Of a DNA stretch of 64,000 bases, positions 20,075 through 30,517 are shown piece after piece. Positions within the stretch are counted from its first letter, which is position 1; each line of letters starts with the position of its first letter. Origin of the DNA: Budvicia diplopodorum (GTDB lineage Bacteria; Pseudomonadota; Gammaproteobacteria; Enterobacterales; Enterobacteriaceae). The notes below the pieces were generated by a model. The model had not been told where the DNA came from and made no database searches. It saw only the letters and a program-made list of their open reading frames with translations. The position numbers and the translations under genes are program-made. The stretch spans positions 1 to 64,000 of the forward strand of contig NZ_WOYF01000016.1 in assembly GCF_009800925.1 (NCBI RefSeq), read 5' to 3'.

Positions 20075-21442
20075 TCAGAGCAACCCTTTCTGTGCTAAGC
20101 CAGACAATAACTTATCGTGGATACCACCAAAGCCGCCATTACTCATCACTAAAATATAATCGCCAGGCTGAGCCGTTTTCACGATAATATTAACCAGAAC
20201 GTCTAAATCTCCAGACCAATGAGCAGGCTGAATACAAGCGTCCGCTACCTCAGATATTTGCCATGGAAGACTTTCTGGTTGCAGTAAGAAAACCTCATCA
20301 GCCCGGCCAAGAGCCGGCGCCAGATCGTTTTTGCTTACGCCCATCTTCATAGTATTAGAGCGGGGTTCAAGCACCGCTAAAATTCTGGCAGTACCGCCAA
20401 CCTTGCCTCTCAGCGCCGCCAGCGTAGCAACTATAGCCGTCGGATGATGAGCAAAATCGTCATAAACGGCGATACCATTAACTTCACCTTTTAACTCAAG
20501 GCGACGTCGGGCATTAATAAAATCGCCGAGGGCAACACACGCATCTTTTGGCTGCACGCCAACGTGGCGGGCCGCAGCAATAGCCATCAGGCCGTTATGC
20601 ATATTATGCTCACCCACTAATGCCCATTGCACTTCCCCGACGACCTCGCCGTTAAGTAACACCTGATAATGGCTGGCATCGGCATTCAGTTTGTTAGCAC
20701 CCCATTGCTGGCCATCACCCAAGTATTCGAGCTCACTCCAGCATCCCATATTGATAACCTGTTTCAAATTCAGATCGTTCTCCGGCAGGATTATCTTACC
20801 TTTGCCGGGAACCAAACGAACCAAATGATGGAACTGCTTTTGTATTGCTGCCAGATCGTCGAAAATATCTGCATGGTCAAACTCTAAGTTGTTCAATACC
20901 AAAGTGCGCGGGCAGTAATGAACAAATTTGGAGCGTTTATCAAAAAAAGCACTGTCATATTCATCGGCTTCAATGACAAAAAACGGGCTATCGCCGAGGC
21001 GAGCCGAAACGTCAAAATTGCCCGGAACGCCGCCGATAACGAACCCAGGCTTATAACCACAATATTCAAGGATCCACGCGGCCATACCCGCCGTGGTAGT
21101 TTTACCATGAGTACCCGCAATCGCGATAACCCAGCGATCCTGAAGAACGTTGTCGTGTAGCCACTGGGGCCCAGAAACATAGTGAATCCCTTGCTCCATC
21201 ACGGCTTCAACGCAAGCATTTCCTCGTTTCATAGCATTGCCAATAATCACTAAATCAGGCTGAGGGTCGAGCTGGGATGGGTCATATCCCTGAATCAGTT
21301 CGATGCCCTGATTCTCTAATAAAGTACTCATTGGCGGGTAAACGTTAGCGTCAGAACCGGTTACCTGATGCCCGAGAGCACGAGCCAGCATGGCAATGCC
21401 GCCCATAAAAGTGCCGCAAATACCGAGAATATGAATGCGCAT
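20075..21442 (-). CDS. mpl: UDP-MurNAc tripeptide ligase (murein recycling)
   Basis: Mpl attaches the recycled tripeptide L-Ala-D-Glu-meso-DAP to UDP-MurNAc. ATG 21442 (MRIHILGICGTFMGG) has a TGGAAA site and gives 455 aa (E. coli 457); the 13-codon upstream extension is not conserved. The Mur-ligase ATP loop AGTHGKTTTAGM (about 109-120), EADEYDSAFFDKRSKF, NNLEFDHADIF and the C-terminal YDDFAHHPTAI are present. It is divergent from fbp. Confidence 0.97.
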   Translation of the reverse strand: MRIHILGICGTFMGGIAMLARALGHQVTGSDANVYPPMSTLLENQGIELIQGYDPSQLDPQPDLVIIGNAMKRGNACVEAVMEQGIHYVSGPQWLHDNVLQDRWVIAIAGTHGKTTTAGMAAWILEYCGYKPGFVIGGVPGNFDVSARLGDSPFFVIEADEYDSAFFDKRSKFVHYCPRTLVLNNLEFDHADIFDDLAAIQKQFHHLVRLVPGKGKIILPENDLNLKQVINMGCWSELEYLGDGQQWGANKLNADASHYQVLLNGEVVGEVQWALVGEHNMHNGLMAIAAARHVGVQPKDACVALGDFINARRRLELKGEVNGIAVYDDFAHHPTAIVATLAALRGKVGGTARILAVLEPRSNTMKMGVSKNDLAPALGRADEVFLLQPESLPWQISEVADACIQPAHWSGDLDVLVNIIVKTAQPGDYILVMSNGGFGGIHDKLLSGLAQKGLL

Positions 21443-21613
21443 TGTATTTCCATTTTTCAGGTGTATCGAGTTAGCTCTCATTCTAACGCCTTGGGCTTGC
21501 GATAAGAAGAGGAATTACCTATCAATTTCTTTAACCTTTAGTTAAAATTTATCGCACATACAACTGATGGCATACGATTGCCGTTATCCTTTCGGCCTAT
21601 TCAGGAATCGTTC

Positions 21614-22618
21614 ATGAAAACGTTAGGCGAATTTATCGTCGAGAAGCAGCACGATTTTCCTCACGCTACCGGTGAGCTTACTTCGTTACTATCAGCCATT
21701 AAGCTGGGTGCTAAAATTATCCACCGGGATATAAACAAAGCCGGACTGGTTGATATTCTCGGGACTAATGGCGTCTCGAATATACAGGGCGAAGCTCAGA
21801 TGAAGCTTGATCTGTATGCGAATGAAAAGCTCAAAGCAGCGCTTAAAGCGCGCGGTGAAGTTGCAGGCATTGCATCAGAAGAAGAAGACAACATAGTTAT
21901 CTTTGAAGGCGAACGGGCTACGAACGCAAAATATGTTGTACTAATGGATCCCTTAGATGGCTCATCCAATATTGATGTAAACGTGTCAGTCGGTACCATT
22001 TTCTCTATCTATCGCCGCATTACGCCGTTAGGTCAACCGATTACCGAAGCTGATTTCCTGCAACCGGGCAATCGTCAGGTTGCGGCTGGCTACGTGGTTT
22101 ATGGTTCATCCACCATGTTAGTTTATACCACTGGTTTTGGCGTTCATGCCTTTACCTATGACTCTTCTATCGGCGTTTTCTGTCTGTCACACGAAAAGGT
22201 GCGTTTCCCCGCTACGGGCAATATGTACTCAATCAATGAAGGGAATTACATCAAATTCCCATTAGGCGTAAAAAAATACCTGAAGTATTGTCAAGAGCAG
22301 GATGAGGCGACTAACCGCCCTTATACCTCACGATATATTGGCTCTCTGGTGGCCGATTTCCATCGCAACCTGCTAAAAGGCGGTATTTATCTGTACCCAA
22401 GTACCGCTTCCCATCCCAAAGGTAAACTGCGTTTACTGTATGAATGTAACCCTATGGCAATGCTGGCAGAACAGGCCGGTGGCCGCGCCAGCGACGGGTT
22501 TAGACGAATTCTAGACATTGAGCCTAAAGAGCTTCATCAGCGCATGCCGCTGTTTATCGGCAGCGAAGACATGGTTAAAGATGCTGAGCGCTTTATGCAT
22601 AACTACCCGGATGAATAA
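21614..22618 (+). CDS. fbp: Fructose-1,6-bisphosphatase class I
   Basis: Fbp removes the 1-phosphate of fructose-1,6-bisphosphate in gluconeogenesis. ATG 21614 is preceded by TCAGGAATCGTTC and gives 334 aa (E. coli 332); an earlier in-frame ATG at 21578 has no family support. The metal and phosphate site [15 protein letters not shown] and GEAQMKLD are intact, as is [15 protein letters not shown] near the C-terminus. Confidence 0.97.
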   Translation: MKTLGEFIVEKQHDFPHATGELTSLLSAIKLGAKIIHRDINKAGLVDILGTNGVSNIQGEAQMKLDLYANEKLKAALKARGEVAGIASEEEDNIVIFEGERATNAKYVVLMDPLDGSSNIDVNVSVGTIFSIYRRITPLGQPITEADFLQPGNRQVAAGYVVYGSSTMLVYTTGFGVHAFTYDSSIGVFCLSHEKVRFPATGNMYSINEGNYIKFPLGVKKYLKYCQEQDEATNRPYTSRYIGSLVADFHRNLLKGGIYLYPSTASHPKGKLRLLYECNPMAMLAEQAGGRASDGFRRILDIEPKELHQRMPLFIGSEDMVKDAERFMHNYPDE

Positions 22619-22652
22619 TTCCGGACGCTTAGTTCCATAGCACCATCGGATA

Positions 22653-22682
22653 GCGGGGCAGATAATTCTGCCCCGTTTTTTT
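22653..22682 (+). terminator. Terminator after fbp
   Basis: CGGGGCAGA (22654-22662) and TCTGCCCCG (22667-22675) with a TAAT loop are followed by seven T residues. Confidence 0.9.
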
Positions 22683-22734
22683 ATCACTTTGTCAGTACGC
22701 TATTGGGCTAGCCATATACCGACAAAATCGCCAG

Positions 22735-22762
22735 TTGTTTACATTTATGAAACCATTATAAT
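22735..22762 (+). promoter_or_regulatory. Near-consensus sigma-70 promoter for a small ORF
   Basis: TTGTTT (22735-22740) and a perfect TATAAT (22757-22762) are separated by 16 bases. The start point would fall near 22769, giving a leader of about 23 nt to the ATG at 22792. Confidence 0.6.
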
Positions 22763-22791
22763 CATTGATGTTTACAACACTGGGGTCAACA

Positions 22792-22905
22792 ATGAGTAGC
22801 ATCGTTCAAAAAGGTGTCGTGGTATTTATCGCTTTTTGCGCGCTGTCGGGTATCGGCGGCGTCATCCTCGCAGGTTTAATCATTTATAGCCGGGCAACGT
22901 CCTGA
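22792..22905 (+). CDS. Small single-pass membrane protein, 37 aa
   Basis: A 37-codon frame begins MSSIVQKGVVVFIAFCALSG and ends with a basic/polar tail YSRATS. A single uninterrupted hydrophobic stretch (about residues 9-31) would span the inner membrane. A GGGGT ribosome site lies 7 bases before the ATG and a near-consensus promoter about 30 bases further upstream. It sits alone between the fbp terminator and the ppa promoter. I do not recognise the family; function is unknown. The combination of promoter, ribosome site and membrane segment makes it likelier to be real than a chance frame. Confidence 0.6.
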   Translation: MSSIVQKGVVVFIAFCALSGIGGVILAGLIIYSRATS

Positions 22906-23027
22906 ATAGCCGTATTACCGTTTATTTCGGGGCTTAGTTGCCCATCTCGCTCTACGTATAGCTCGTCTTATAAACAGCTAAATATAATTTCGGTTAATGC
23001 TTCAATTATGCCCGCTATCATCAAAAA

Positions 23028-23058
23028 TTGAGGATTCGATCGGAGAGTCGGCTATAAT
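23028..23058 (+). promoter_or_regulatory. Probable ppa promoter
   Basis: A perfect TATAAT (23053-23058) lies 46 bases before the ppa start. The best -35 candidate, TTGAGG (23028-23033), has a long 19-base spacer. Confidence 0.45.
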
Positions 23059-23103
23059 AAGCGCCAATTTCAATCTAATTTTATTTGATAAAAGGAAATA
23101 GAG

Positions 23104-23637
23104 ATGAGCCTTAACTTGGTTCCGGCAGGTAAAGACCTTCCAGAAGACATTTACGTTGTAATTGAAATCCCGGCAAACGCCGATCCAATCAAATATGAAG
23201 TAGACAAAGAAACCGGCGCCATTTTTGTTGACCGTTTTATGTCAACCGCCATGTTCTACCCATGTAACTACGGCTACATCAACCATACCCTGTCATTAGA
23301 CGGTGACCCGGTTGACGTACTGGTTCCAACCCCTTATCCACTGGTTCCGGGTGCAGTTATCCGTTGCCGCCCCGTCGGCGTGCTGAAAATGTCGGACGAA
23401 GCCGGTGAAGATGCCAAATTAGTCGCCGTACCACACACTAAGCTGAGCAAAGAGTACGATCATATTAAAGACGTCACTGATTTACCTGAGCTACTACGAG
23501 CCCAAATTTCTCACTTCTTTGAACATTACAAAGACTTAGAGAAGGGTAAATGGGTTAAAGTGGAAGGCTGGGAAAATGCTGAAGCGGCAAAAGCTGAAAT
23601 TGTTGCTTCATTTGAGCGAGCGAAGCAGGCTAAATAG
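23104..23637 (+). CDS. ppa: Inorganic pyrophosphatase (family I)
   Basis: Ppa hydrolyses pyrophosphate released by biosynthesis. The 177-aa product is one residue longer than E. coli Ppa (176 counting Met). The metal-binding signature DGDPVDVLV (about 66-74), the substrate residues in FYPCNYGYI and the [13 protein letters not shown] segment are intact. A strong ribosome site (AAAGGAAATAG) precedes the ATG. Confidence 0.98.
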   Translation: MSLNLVPAGKDLPEDIYVVIEIPANADPIKYEVDKETGAIFVDRFMSTAMFYPCNYGYINHTLSLDGDPVDVLVPTPYPLVPGAVIRCRPVGVLKMSDEAGEDAKLVAVPHTKLSKEYDHIKDVTDLPELLRAQISHFFEHYKDLEKGKWVKVEGWENAEAAKAEIVASFERAKQAK

Positions 23638-23690
23638 TCCATTGCTACCACCTATGATGCTGTTACCACCGATGCGGTAATGACGGACGT

Positions 23691-23720
23691 AAAAAGAGCG
23701 CTACAAGGCGCTCTTTTTTA
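23691..23720. terminator. Terminator between ppa and ytfP
   Basis: AAAAAGAGCGC (23691-23701) and GCGCTCTTTTT (23708-23718) form an 11-bp stem with T and A tails, suited to both convergent genes. Confidence 0.88.
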
Positions 23721-23750
23721 TTACTTCGAAACTAACGACCCAAACTAATT

Positions 23751-24092
23751 TTAATCGGTCCTGCTCACCCAATCACCGCTATTAATGCGTTTAAGGCCGT
23801 CAACAGAATGCAGGTACAGATACATCCAGGCGCTCCCGTATGGCGTTTGAACCAGCTCACGTTTGTAGTCCCGACGATCGTTTTTTAACTCGTCCAGTTC
23901 AGCCAGAATAGACGAATCGATCCGATACACTTCACAATCGATCTCACCGTCACCTTTAATGACCGCCGGATAAAGGCCTAAATCATACAGTTCGTAGCCC
24001 GGAATGCGATAATCACCGAGCCACTGGGCATTAGTCATCCAATGACTATTCCCCTGTTTGCGTCGTAAACTACCATAAACAATAATTCGCAT
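23751..24092 (-). CDS. ytfP: Gamma-glutamylcyclotransferase-like protein YtfP
   Basis: The 113-aa product equals E. coli YtfP and belongs to the GGCT-like (AIG2) fold family, with the signature VYGSLRRKQGNSHWM near the N-terminus and PYGSAWMYLY later. The biochemical role is not established. ATG 24092 begins 2 bases after the tamB stop, so it is translationally linked to tamAB, as in E. coli. Confidence 0.93.
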   Translation of the reverse strand: MRIIVYGSLRRKQGNSHWMTNAQWLGDYRIPGYELYDLGLYPAVIKGDGEIDCEVYRIDSSILAELDELKNDRRDYKRELVQTPYGSAWMYLYLHSVDGLKRINSGDWVSRTD

Positions 24093-24094
24093 AA

Positions 24095-27000
24095 TCAAAA
24101 CTCAAACTGATAAAGTAGATCCAATGCCTGATCGAGGCCAGACACAGCTTCAAGATACAGCCTTGGCATTAACCGATAGCGCAATGTCAGGGTCGCAAGA
24201 GAATCGAAAATTCCTACGCCATATTTCACCTGTAGATCTTGCGTAATATAGCCACTCACGACGACGGCAGAGCTATCTCCAACGCCTTGTGTATCTAACG
24301 ATAGATTTTTTACGCCAAAAGCATCGCCAATTTGGCCGACTAACTTACCGCTTTTAGCAACACCTAACCCTATAAGCATTGAGGTCATCATATCACTGTC
24401 ACCACCACGGCTGTCTAGTCCCTGCCCTCTTAATAGATAAGAAAGTGCCGCTTGCTGTGACATGGCGGGATCCGAGAATATCTCAACGTGGGGTTCGCTG
24501 GCTAATCCGGTAACCCTTACGCCAGCGGTAACGCCATCAGCCGTTGAATCCGGATTACGAATAGCTTCCAAATCGAGCAGAGGTTGATCCGGAGGCCCGG
24601 CAAACTGTATCACCCCTTTTTGGATCACAAGATCTTGCCCATATGCCCTGAACTGGCCTTTTGGAATGTTAATTTGCCCGCTAAGCCCCAGCCCTTTCTT
24701 ATCTTGAGCCACTTTCAACGAGCCTTGCAGGTGAGCTTTCAGCCCAAATGCATTAATCGCAACGTTATCTCCGACATTGATAACTAAGTTACTGCTAATT
24801 GGGATCGCCGCCGTTCTCGGCGCGATAGGCTGTAGATTCTGGTCTAGCATCACCTCATCAGGAGATACGCCCGTTGCACTCTCAGGAACGTCCTGAACGG
24901 AAATTCTTGCCCATGGAATAGTGACCGACCCGTTAAGCGCCAGCAGCTGAGGCATTGCCTCAAACACAACATCAGGAGACATATCCAGCATGATTGTTGG
25001 TGGCATCGCCACGCGGATACGATCGCCCTTAGCCGTAATCGAAGCGCGCCAGGCGGCGGGCTGCTGCCAGTCGGCGTTTCCGCCCAAATTTAGTGCCCCG
25101 TTCTCAGTCTGAATTTGGCCGGTCAAATTCGAACTAGTACCGTTAAAGTTCAGCGCTAAATTCCCCTGTTTAATCGTTAGAGGAACCCATTGGCTGTTCA
25201 GGCGCAGCTTATCTAAGCTTAGGCTGCCCAAAATTCTAGGGCTTTGAATATTCCCGCCCAAGCGCAGATTAGCATTCAGCGAACCCTCGGCGATTTCACC
25301 CTTGACGAGAATGGGTTTTATCAGCGCCAGAGAAAAACCGTCAATTATTACGTTACCGGAAAGATTACGCTGCCCCTGCGGATCGCTGATTTGAACGTCA
25401 CCGTTAAAGCTGCCGTTATTGGCTACTTTCATCAGCCAGTTCAACTGAGCCCTGTTACCGTTCATATTAGCGTCGATTTTTAACACATCGAACGCAATAG
25501 GCAGAGGATACCCTTCAACCATCTGCGTTACCGCTACTCCATTACCGGCTAACGTTAATTTGGCCTGAGGTAGTAAACCATCAGCTTTCCAACTCACATC
25601 CGCATTGCCAGTAAAAATGCCTTTTACTTTGGTATCTTTATCCAATAACCGATCCAGCATTGTGAGATCAAATCGGTTCAAAACAATGCTTGCCTGACCG
25701 TCAGGACCCGCTTCAATAGCCTTAGGTACGCACAGTTCAGCATTAGGATTACGCCAGCAGTGAGGGCCTACGCTAATCGTCTGGGTAGCATGGCTATAGC
25801 CTAATGCAACATCACGGGTTAAACCCCAGTCACCAACCGGAGTGTCAAAAGACGCCTTGCTCAGCGTACCTATCCAGCGTTGTGTCTGGCGATCAAAGCT
25901 GCCGTTTAATGCCAACTGGCCGGAAACCGGTTTACCGTCAATATTGAGCTCAAGCTGATGATGTTGCTCATTCCCCTTGGCATCAAGGTTCAATAGGCTA
26001 ACGTTCAATTCACCCTGCTTAAGCTCATTAACCTGTAGGTTCAATGAGCCGCTAACCTGCTGGGCTGAAACCACATCGCTGTTTAACCTAACGCGCGCAA
26101 TACTCAACGCCTGCCAGCGCAAACCGCTGGCTGTCAGATCGGCGACTAATTGAGGCGCTTTAGCCGAACCGCTTAGCCTTACCGTGCCTACGGCAACCCC
26201 ATCAAGACCGGGCATCATACCGGTCAATTTTGGCGCATTAATATTGGCATCCAACAGCCACTGGTCTGACAGATCGCCTTTGATATCCACGGTATTAGGG
26301 CCAAGCGTTAAATTAAAGCCCGGAATGACCCATTGCCCTGAATCATTGCCCCAGGCAGATCCTTTGGCCAGCAATCGGTTTTGTTTTATGTTGCCGCTGA
26401 GATCGATATCTGAAATATCAATTTGCCAGCTTCCGCCGTATACACTACCTCGGGTAGTTACTTTACCATTTAGCTGAGCGGGCCATTGCGGCCACTGTTT
26501 GGCGGTATTCACTCCATCGATCGTCAGAAGCGAGTTCCAACTAATCGCTTTGCTCCAGTCAACAACGCCGCTCAGTTCAGCGTTTCCCTGAAGAGCACTC
26601 AACTGCAGGCGAGACAGAGTAAACCGTTCAATATTCCCCTTTCCGTCAACCAGCAGGCTGGCCGGGGGAATGCCGGTCCCTTCCGCGCTGGAACGCAGCG
26701 AAAGCGCGTAGTCGGTTGCCTTTCCGTTAAGCCGCAGTCGAGTATTATTCAACTGATATTCACTTTTACCGGTTAGCGGCCACTGAACCTTTTGGCTATC
26801 CAACGTGAGCTGTAATGGTAGCCCTGCCGTTGTAAGCTCAGTTTCTGCACTTAGCTGTGCCGCTACCGGCCCGGACAAATTAAGGCCCAGCATTAAGCGA
26901 CCAACAACGTTCCCGCTTAAAGACAGCTTAGCCTTTTGGCCTTTCAACGGTTCAACATTCGCTACGCCATTCAGCGTGAGGTTAACCGGCCATTGATTTT

Positions 27001-27856
27001 TTAGCGAAATATCACCGCTCACGGCAGCCATGCCTTCCGGCGCATTCACTTCTAATGACTGAATCTGAATATGGGAATCTTGAGTTATCGCCTGTAGCGT
27101 TAAGCGATCGATTTGTATTTGTGAATCAGCGATCAGGCGCAAATTCTCACCGAGCAGGCTTTGCAGGTTGATGTCTACCGGCAGCCGGACATCGGGTAGA
27201 GACTCAAGCAGAGGTTTATCAAACAGCGCTTTCAGCCTCTCTCCCGTGGTCTGTGGCTCTTCTGGTGTTGAAACGGTGACAGGCACCTTTGGCGGTTCAG
27301 TTTTTGGCAGCACCACCAATAATTGACGTATATTGGTTGGTAAAAGCGTAACGTCTCGCTTCTGCCAACGGGCTCCGCTACGGAATTCATCGAGCGTAAT
27401 CGCTATGTCGTCAACGGTCACGCTAACGTTATTCAGCCGCAACAGGCTAAGTTCAATAGGGTAAGGCGTTTGGATATCGGTAACCGGATCGCTTTGCGTT
27501 TCTGGCGTTTGCGACACAGGCATTTGAGTACTATCAACCTTGACGTCAATATCTTTGGCAGTCACTGCGTTAACGCAGACTTTCCCTTCGCTCAGGCAGG
27601 TGAAATTCACCGAGAGGTGAAGCTCGCCAACCGCTACCGATAAACCCGGTTGGCTATAATTAATCTGCGACAGCGTAAGATTACGCCAACTGCCTTCTAC
27701 GTTAGCTACCTGTAAGCCGGGTACAAAACGGGGAACGTTTTTGATAGTAAACAGCAGACCGGTCTGAGACCCCAGTAGACCGGCCAGCGCGCCTATCAGC
27801 AGCACGACCAGTAATACCAAGCTAATGGCGATTCGTTTTACCCACTTCATCCTCAT
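24095..27856 (-). CDS. tamB: Translocation and assembly module inner-membrane protein TamB
   Basis: TamB is an AsmA-like, very long periplasm-spanning protein anchored in the inner membrane. With TamA it aids outer-membrane protein assembly and phospholipid transport. The 1253-aa product (E. coli 1259) has one N-terminal signal-anchor helix (about 8-30), a long beta-rich middle full of repeated short strands such as LNLGGNADW and [12 protein letters not shown], and the conserved C-terminal DUF490 region ending [13 protein letters not shown]. Its ATG overlaps the tamA stop as ATGA. Confidence 0.97.
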   Translation of the reverse strand: MRMKWVKRIAISLVLLVVLLIGALAGLLGSQTGLLFTIKNVPRFVPGLQVANVEGSWRNLTLSQINYSQPGLSVAVGELHLSVNFTCLSEGKVCVNAVTAKDIDVKVDSTQMPVSQTPETQSDPVTDIQTPYPIELSLLRLNNVSVTVDDIAITLDEFRSGARWQKRDVTLLPTNIRQLLVVLPKTEPPKVPVTVSTPEEPQTTGERLKALFDKPLLESLPDVRLPVDINLQSLLGENLRLIADSQIQIDRLTLQAITQDSHIQIQSLEVNAPEGMAAVSGDISLKNQWPVNLTLNGVANVEPLKGQKAKLSLSGNVVGRLMLGLNLSGPVAAQLSAETELTTAGLPLQLTLDSQKVQWPLTGKSEYQLNNTRLRLNGKATDYALSLRSSAEGTGIPPASLLVDGKGNIERFTLSRLQLSALQGNAELSGVVDWSKAISWNSLLTIDGVNTAKQWPQWPAQLNGKVTTRGSVYGGSWQIDISDIDLSGNIKQNRLLAKGSAWGNDSGQWVIPGFNLTLGPNTVDIKGDLSDQWLLDANINAPKLTGMMPGLDGVAVGTVRLSGSAKAPQLVADLTASGLRWQALSIARVRLNSDVVSAQQVSGSLNLQVNELKQGELNVSLLNLDAKGNEQHHQLELNIDGKPVSGQLALNGSFDRQTQRWIGTLSKASFDTPVGDWGLTRDVALGYSHATQTISVGPHCWRNPNAELCVPKAIEAGPDGQASIVLNRFDLTMLDRLLDKDTKVKGIFTGNADVSWKADGLLPQAKLTLAGNGVAVTQMVEGYPLPIAFDVLKIDANMNGNRAQLNWLMKVANNGSFNGDVQISDPQGQRNLSGNVIIDGFSLALIKPILVKGEIAEGSLNANLRLGGNIQSPRILGSLSLDKLRLNSQWVPLTIKQGNLALNFNGTSSNLTGQIQTENGALNLGGNADWQQPAAWRASITAKGDRIRVAMPPTIMLDMSPDVVFEAMPQLLALNGSVTIPWARISVQDVPESATGVSPDEVMLDQNLQPIAPRTAAIPISSNLVINVGDNVAINAFGLKAHLQGSLKVAQDKKGLGLSGQINIPKGQFRAYGQDLVIQKGVIQFAGPPDQPLLDLEAIRNPDSTADGVTAGVRVTGLASEPHVEIFSDPAMSQQAALSYLLRGQGLDSRGGDSDMMTSMLIGLGVAKSGKLVGQIGDAFGVKNLSLDTQGVGDSSAVVVSGYITQDLQVKYGVGIFDSLATLTLRYRLMPRLYLEAVSGLDQALDLLYQFEF

Positions 27857-29595
27857 AGTTCCGGCCCTAACCCGATATAAAGCTGTAAACCCTTCTCATC
27901 TTTATCACCAATAGGCGCAGCAATATCTAACTTAATTGGCCCAATCGGCGAAGCCCAGCGAACGCCCATGCCAGCACCTTTTTTAAAGGTGTAGTCGTCC
28001 AGTTTATTCACCGCATCGCCGCCATCAGCAAAAGTAGCGATCCACCACTTACCGCTGACGTTATATTGATATTCCAGCGAGCCGGTTGCCATCTTTGATG
28101 CACCGGTGAGCTTATCGTCACTGTCTTTAGGCGAAATTGACTTGTATTTATATCCGCGAATACTACGGTCACCACCGGCGAAAAAGCGCAATGACGGAGG
28201 CACCTTGGAGAAATCACCGGTCTCTATCCAGCCTACATTTCCTCTGGCGATAAAGCGGTGTTTATCGGCTAAAGTTCTGATCCAAACGTTCTGCGCCTGA
28301 GCAACCGCAAAATCAACATCAGAACCCCAAGTCGTGTTAGATACGTCTATCGAATAACGCTGACTGTCGCCCCAAAGCGGCATCAAACCACCCCGTTGAC
28401 GAGTACGGTTAAGGCTAACGCCGGGGTAAAGCAGCATCGTGGTATTAGTATCTAAGCCTTGGGTAAAGTGGTCTAGGCTCCAGGCCATATTCACCGCGCG
28501 CTGCCAGCCGCTAGAGCTGTCCCAAAAGCGGGCGACGTTTACTTTGGTGGAATCCGACTGAGTATCGTTTTGGTCTTGCCGTTTAAAGCCGGTTTGCAGT
28601 ACATAATACTGTTCTAACGGACTTTTTAGCAGGGGAATTTTATAGCTGAAATCAATAGATTGCTCTGGCTGAGAAAGACTCAGGCTGGACTGAAAGCTGT
28701 GCCCTTGGGCGTTAACCCAAGGCTTGCGCCAGTTAGCGGTAAGCTTCGGGCCGATATCGGTTGAATAGCCACCGCCTAGCTCAATGATATTTTCGCTTCT
28801 GGGCGATAGCTCACCTTCTAAAGGCAGCAATTTATCACCATAAACACCGGTAAACTTTGGCGCGACAACGACGGAGTTAAACCATCCGCTCGAAGAAAGC
28901 CGGCGGTTTAATTCTGAAAGCCTGTCGGAGCTATAATAGTCGCCCTCTTTAAAGGGGAGCAGGTTTTGCAAATACTGGTCGTCAATTTGTGAATTAACGA
29001 AAGTGACTTTACCAAACCGGTAACGATCGCCGCTGTTAAAATCAATATCCCAAAAAGCCTGAAGTTCACTGGCCGCTACTCCCAGCTGGCTTTTAGTAAT
29101 ATCTGCATCGAAATAGCCACGGCGCAGGGCCAGACTGGTTAATGAACGTTTAAAGCTATCGTAAGTTCCATGATCCAGAATGGTGCCTTTCGATGGAACA
29201 TCTGTTTTAAACAACCCGATATAGGCTTCATCCTGCTTTGCCTGTCCCTCAATGTTAATTCGAGTTTTCTCAATCCGAATCGGCTCGCCGGGCGTTACTA
29301 TGGCGAGTAGAACGGGCTTAGTTGCCAGCTCTGGGTGGGTTATTTCAAACCGGATCTCAGGGTTATAGTAACCTTTGGCGCGCAAACCTTTTCGAATTTC
29401 TTCATCTACTTGGCGGGTAAAACGCGGGCTATTAACCGCTTCTTCATCAGGAATAGTAGAAAGCAACGCACGAACGTTCTGTTCTAAATCACCGCTAAGA
29501 CCTTTAACGTCCAGACTTAAGCCTTCACTGGTCGCTGAAGACGCAACTAGAGCTAGCAGGAGCGGTGGGAACATTTTATATCGTGATCGTGGCAC
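27853..29595 (-). CDS. tamA: Translocation and assembly module outer-membrane protein TamA
   Basis: TamA is an Omp85-family barrel with three N-terminal POTRA domains and works with TamB. The 580-aa product (E. coli 577) starts at GTG 29595, supported by a TTAGGAG ribosome site 7 bases away. It has a signal peptide (about 1-23), the family signature [18 protein letters not shown] (the RGY loop-6 motif) and the terminal strand [11 protein letters not shown]. It is the first gene of tamA-tamB-ytfP and is divergent from msrA. Confidence 0.96.
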   Translation of the reverse strand: MPRSRYKMFPPLLLALVASSATSEGLSLDVKGLSGDLEQNVRALLSTIPDEEAVNSPRFTRQVDEEIRKGLRAKGYYNPEIRFEITHPELATKPVLLAIVTPGEPIRIEKTRINIEGQAKQDEAYIGLFKTDVPSKGTILDHGTYDSFKRSLTSLALRRGYFDADITKSQLGVAASELQAFWDIDFNSGDRYRFGKVTFVNSQIDDQYLQNLLPFKEGDYYSSDRLSELNRRLSSSGWFNSVVVAPKFTGVYGDKLLPLEGELSPRSENIIELGGGYSTDIGPKLTANWRKPWVNAQGHSFQSSLSLSQPEQSIDFSYKIPLLKSPLEQYYVLQTGFKRQDQNDTQSDSTKVNVARFWDSSSGWQRAVNMAWSLDHFTQGLDTNTTMLLYPGVSLNRTRQRGGLMPLWGDSQRYSIDVSNTTWGSDVDFAVAQAQNVWIRTLADKHRFIARGNVGWIETGDFSKVPPSLRFFAGGDRSIRGYKYKSISPKDSDDKLTGASKMATGSLEYQYNVSGKWWIATFADGGDAVNKLDDYTFKKGAGMGVRWASPIGPIKLDIAAPIGDKDEKGLQLYIGLGPEL

Positions 29596-29745
29596 GCAGA
29601 CTCCTAAAATAATCTGACTGATTCACTACAATACCAAGGGTATGAACCGATCGGTTAATCGCATACTCTGTTAATTATTTGTATATTGTCTGCAAAGATA
29701 CAACATACTTGCCCCTATATCGACAACCTAATTTGGAGTTAATTC

Positions 29746-30384
29746 ATGTTTTCGTTAGATAAAACTAAACTTATTACGCCAGAAAATGCGTTACCGGGTC
29801 GTTCAGATACCATGCCCGTTGCGGCGGAACACCAGATATTACACTCATCGATGACAAACATTCCTGACAATATGCTAGTTGCGATGGTGGCAATGGGTTG
29901 TTTCTGGGGCGTTGAACGCCTGTTCTGGCAGCAGCCCGGTGTATATAGCACTGCCGCAGGCTATAGTGGCGGAGTCACGCCTAATCCCACCTATCATGAG
30001 GTTTGCTCAGGGCAAACCGGGCACGCGGAGGTCGTCAAAATTATCTTTGACCCGGCATTAATCAGCTACCAGGCACTACTAAAACTGTTCTGGGAAAATC
30101 ACGACCCGGCGCAGGGAATGCGCCAGGGTGGAGACATTGGCACCCAGTACCGTTCCGCTATTTATCCAACCACCGAGCAGCAATTCCAGCAGGCTTTAGA
30201 CAGTAAGGGAGCCTTCGAGGCCGCAATGCTCATCGCCGGTGATAAACGTATTGTTACCACTGAAATTACGCCAGCACGGCCGTTCTATTTTGCAGAGAAT
30301 GAACATCAACAGTACCTCGCAAAACACCCTAACGGATACTGTAATCTAAGCGGCATCGGGGTTTGCCTGCCAACGAAGGGATGA
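29746..30384 (+). CDS. msrA: Peptide methionine sulfoxide reductase MsrA
   Basis: MsrA reduces the S-epimer of methionine sulfoxide in proteins. The 212-aa product equals E. coli length. Catalytic Cys52 is in [12 protein letters not shown]. Recycling cysteines are at the C-terminus (Cys199 in GYCNLSG and Cys207 in GVCLP). [13 protein letters not shown] is also conserved. A TTTGGAG ribosome site precedes the ATG. Confidence 0.97.
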   Translation: MFSLDKTKLITPENALPGRSDTMPVAAEHQILHSSMTNIPDNMLVAMVAMGCFWGVERLFWQQPGVYSTAAGYSGGVTPNPTYHEVCSGQTGHAEVVKIIFDPALISYQALLKLFWENHDPAQGMRQGGDIGTQYRSAIYPTTEQQFQQALDSKGAFEAAMLIAGDKRIVTTEITPARPFYFAENEHQQYLAKHPNGYCNLSGIGVCLPTKG

Positions 30385-30418
30385 CCAAGAGTTAAGCAAC
30401 TGTTATACTAATGGCCGT

Positions 30419-30461
30419 AGCGGACTAAAACCGATAGACAAGATAGTCCGCCGCCCTTTTT
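30419..30461 (+). terminator. Probable terminator after msrA
   Basis: GCGGACTA (30420-30427) pairs with TAGTCCGC (30444-30451) with a 16-nt loop, followed after five bases by TTTTT. Confidence 0.5.
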
Positions 30462-30517
30462 CATATATCCTGAATATTCAACGTAAAATCAATTTCCGAC
30501 ATAACTGCGGATAAACT

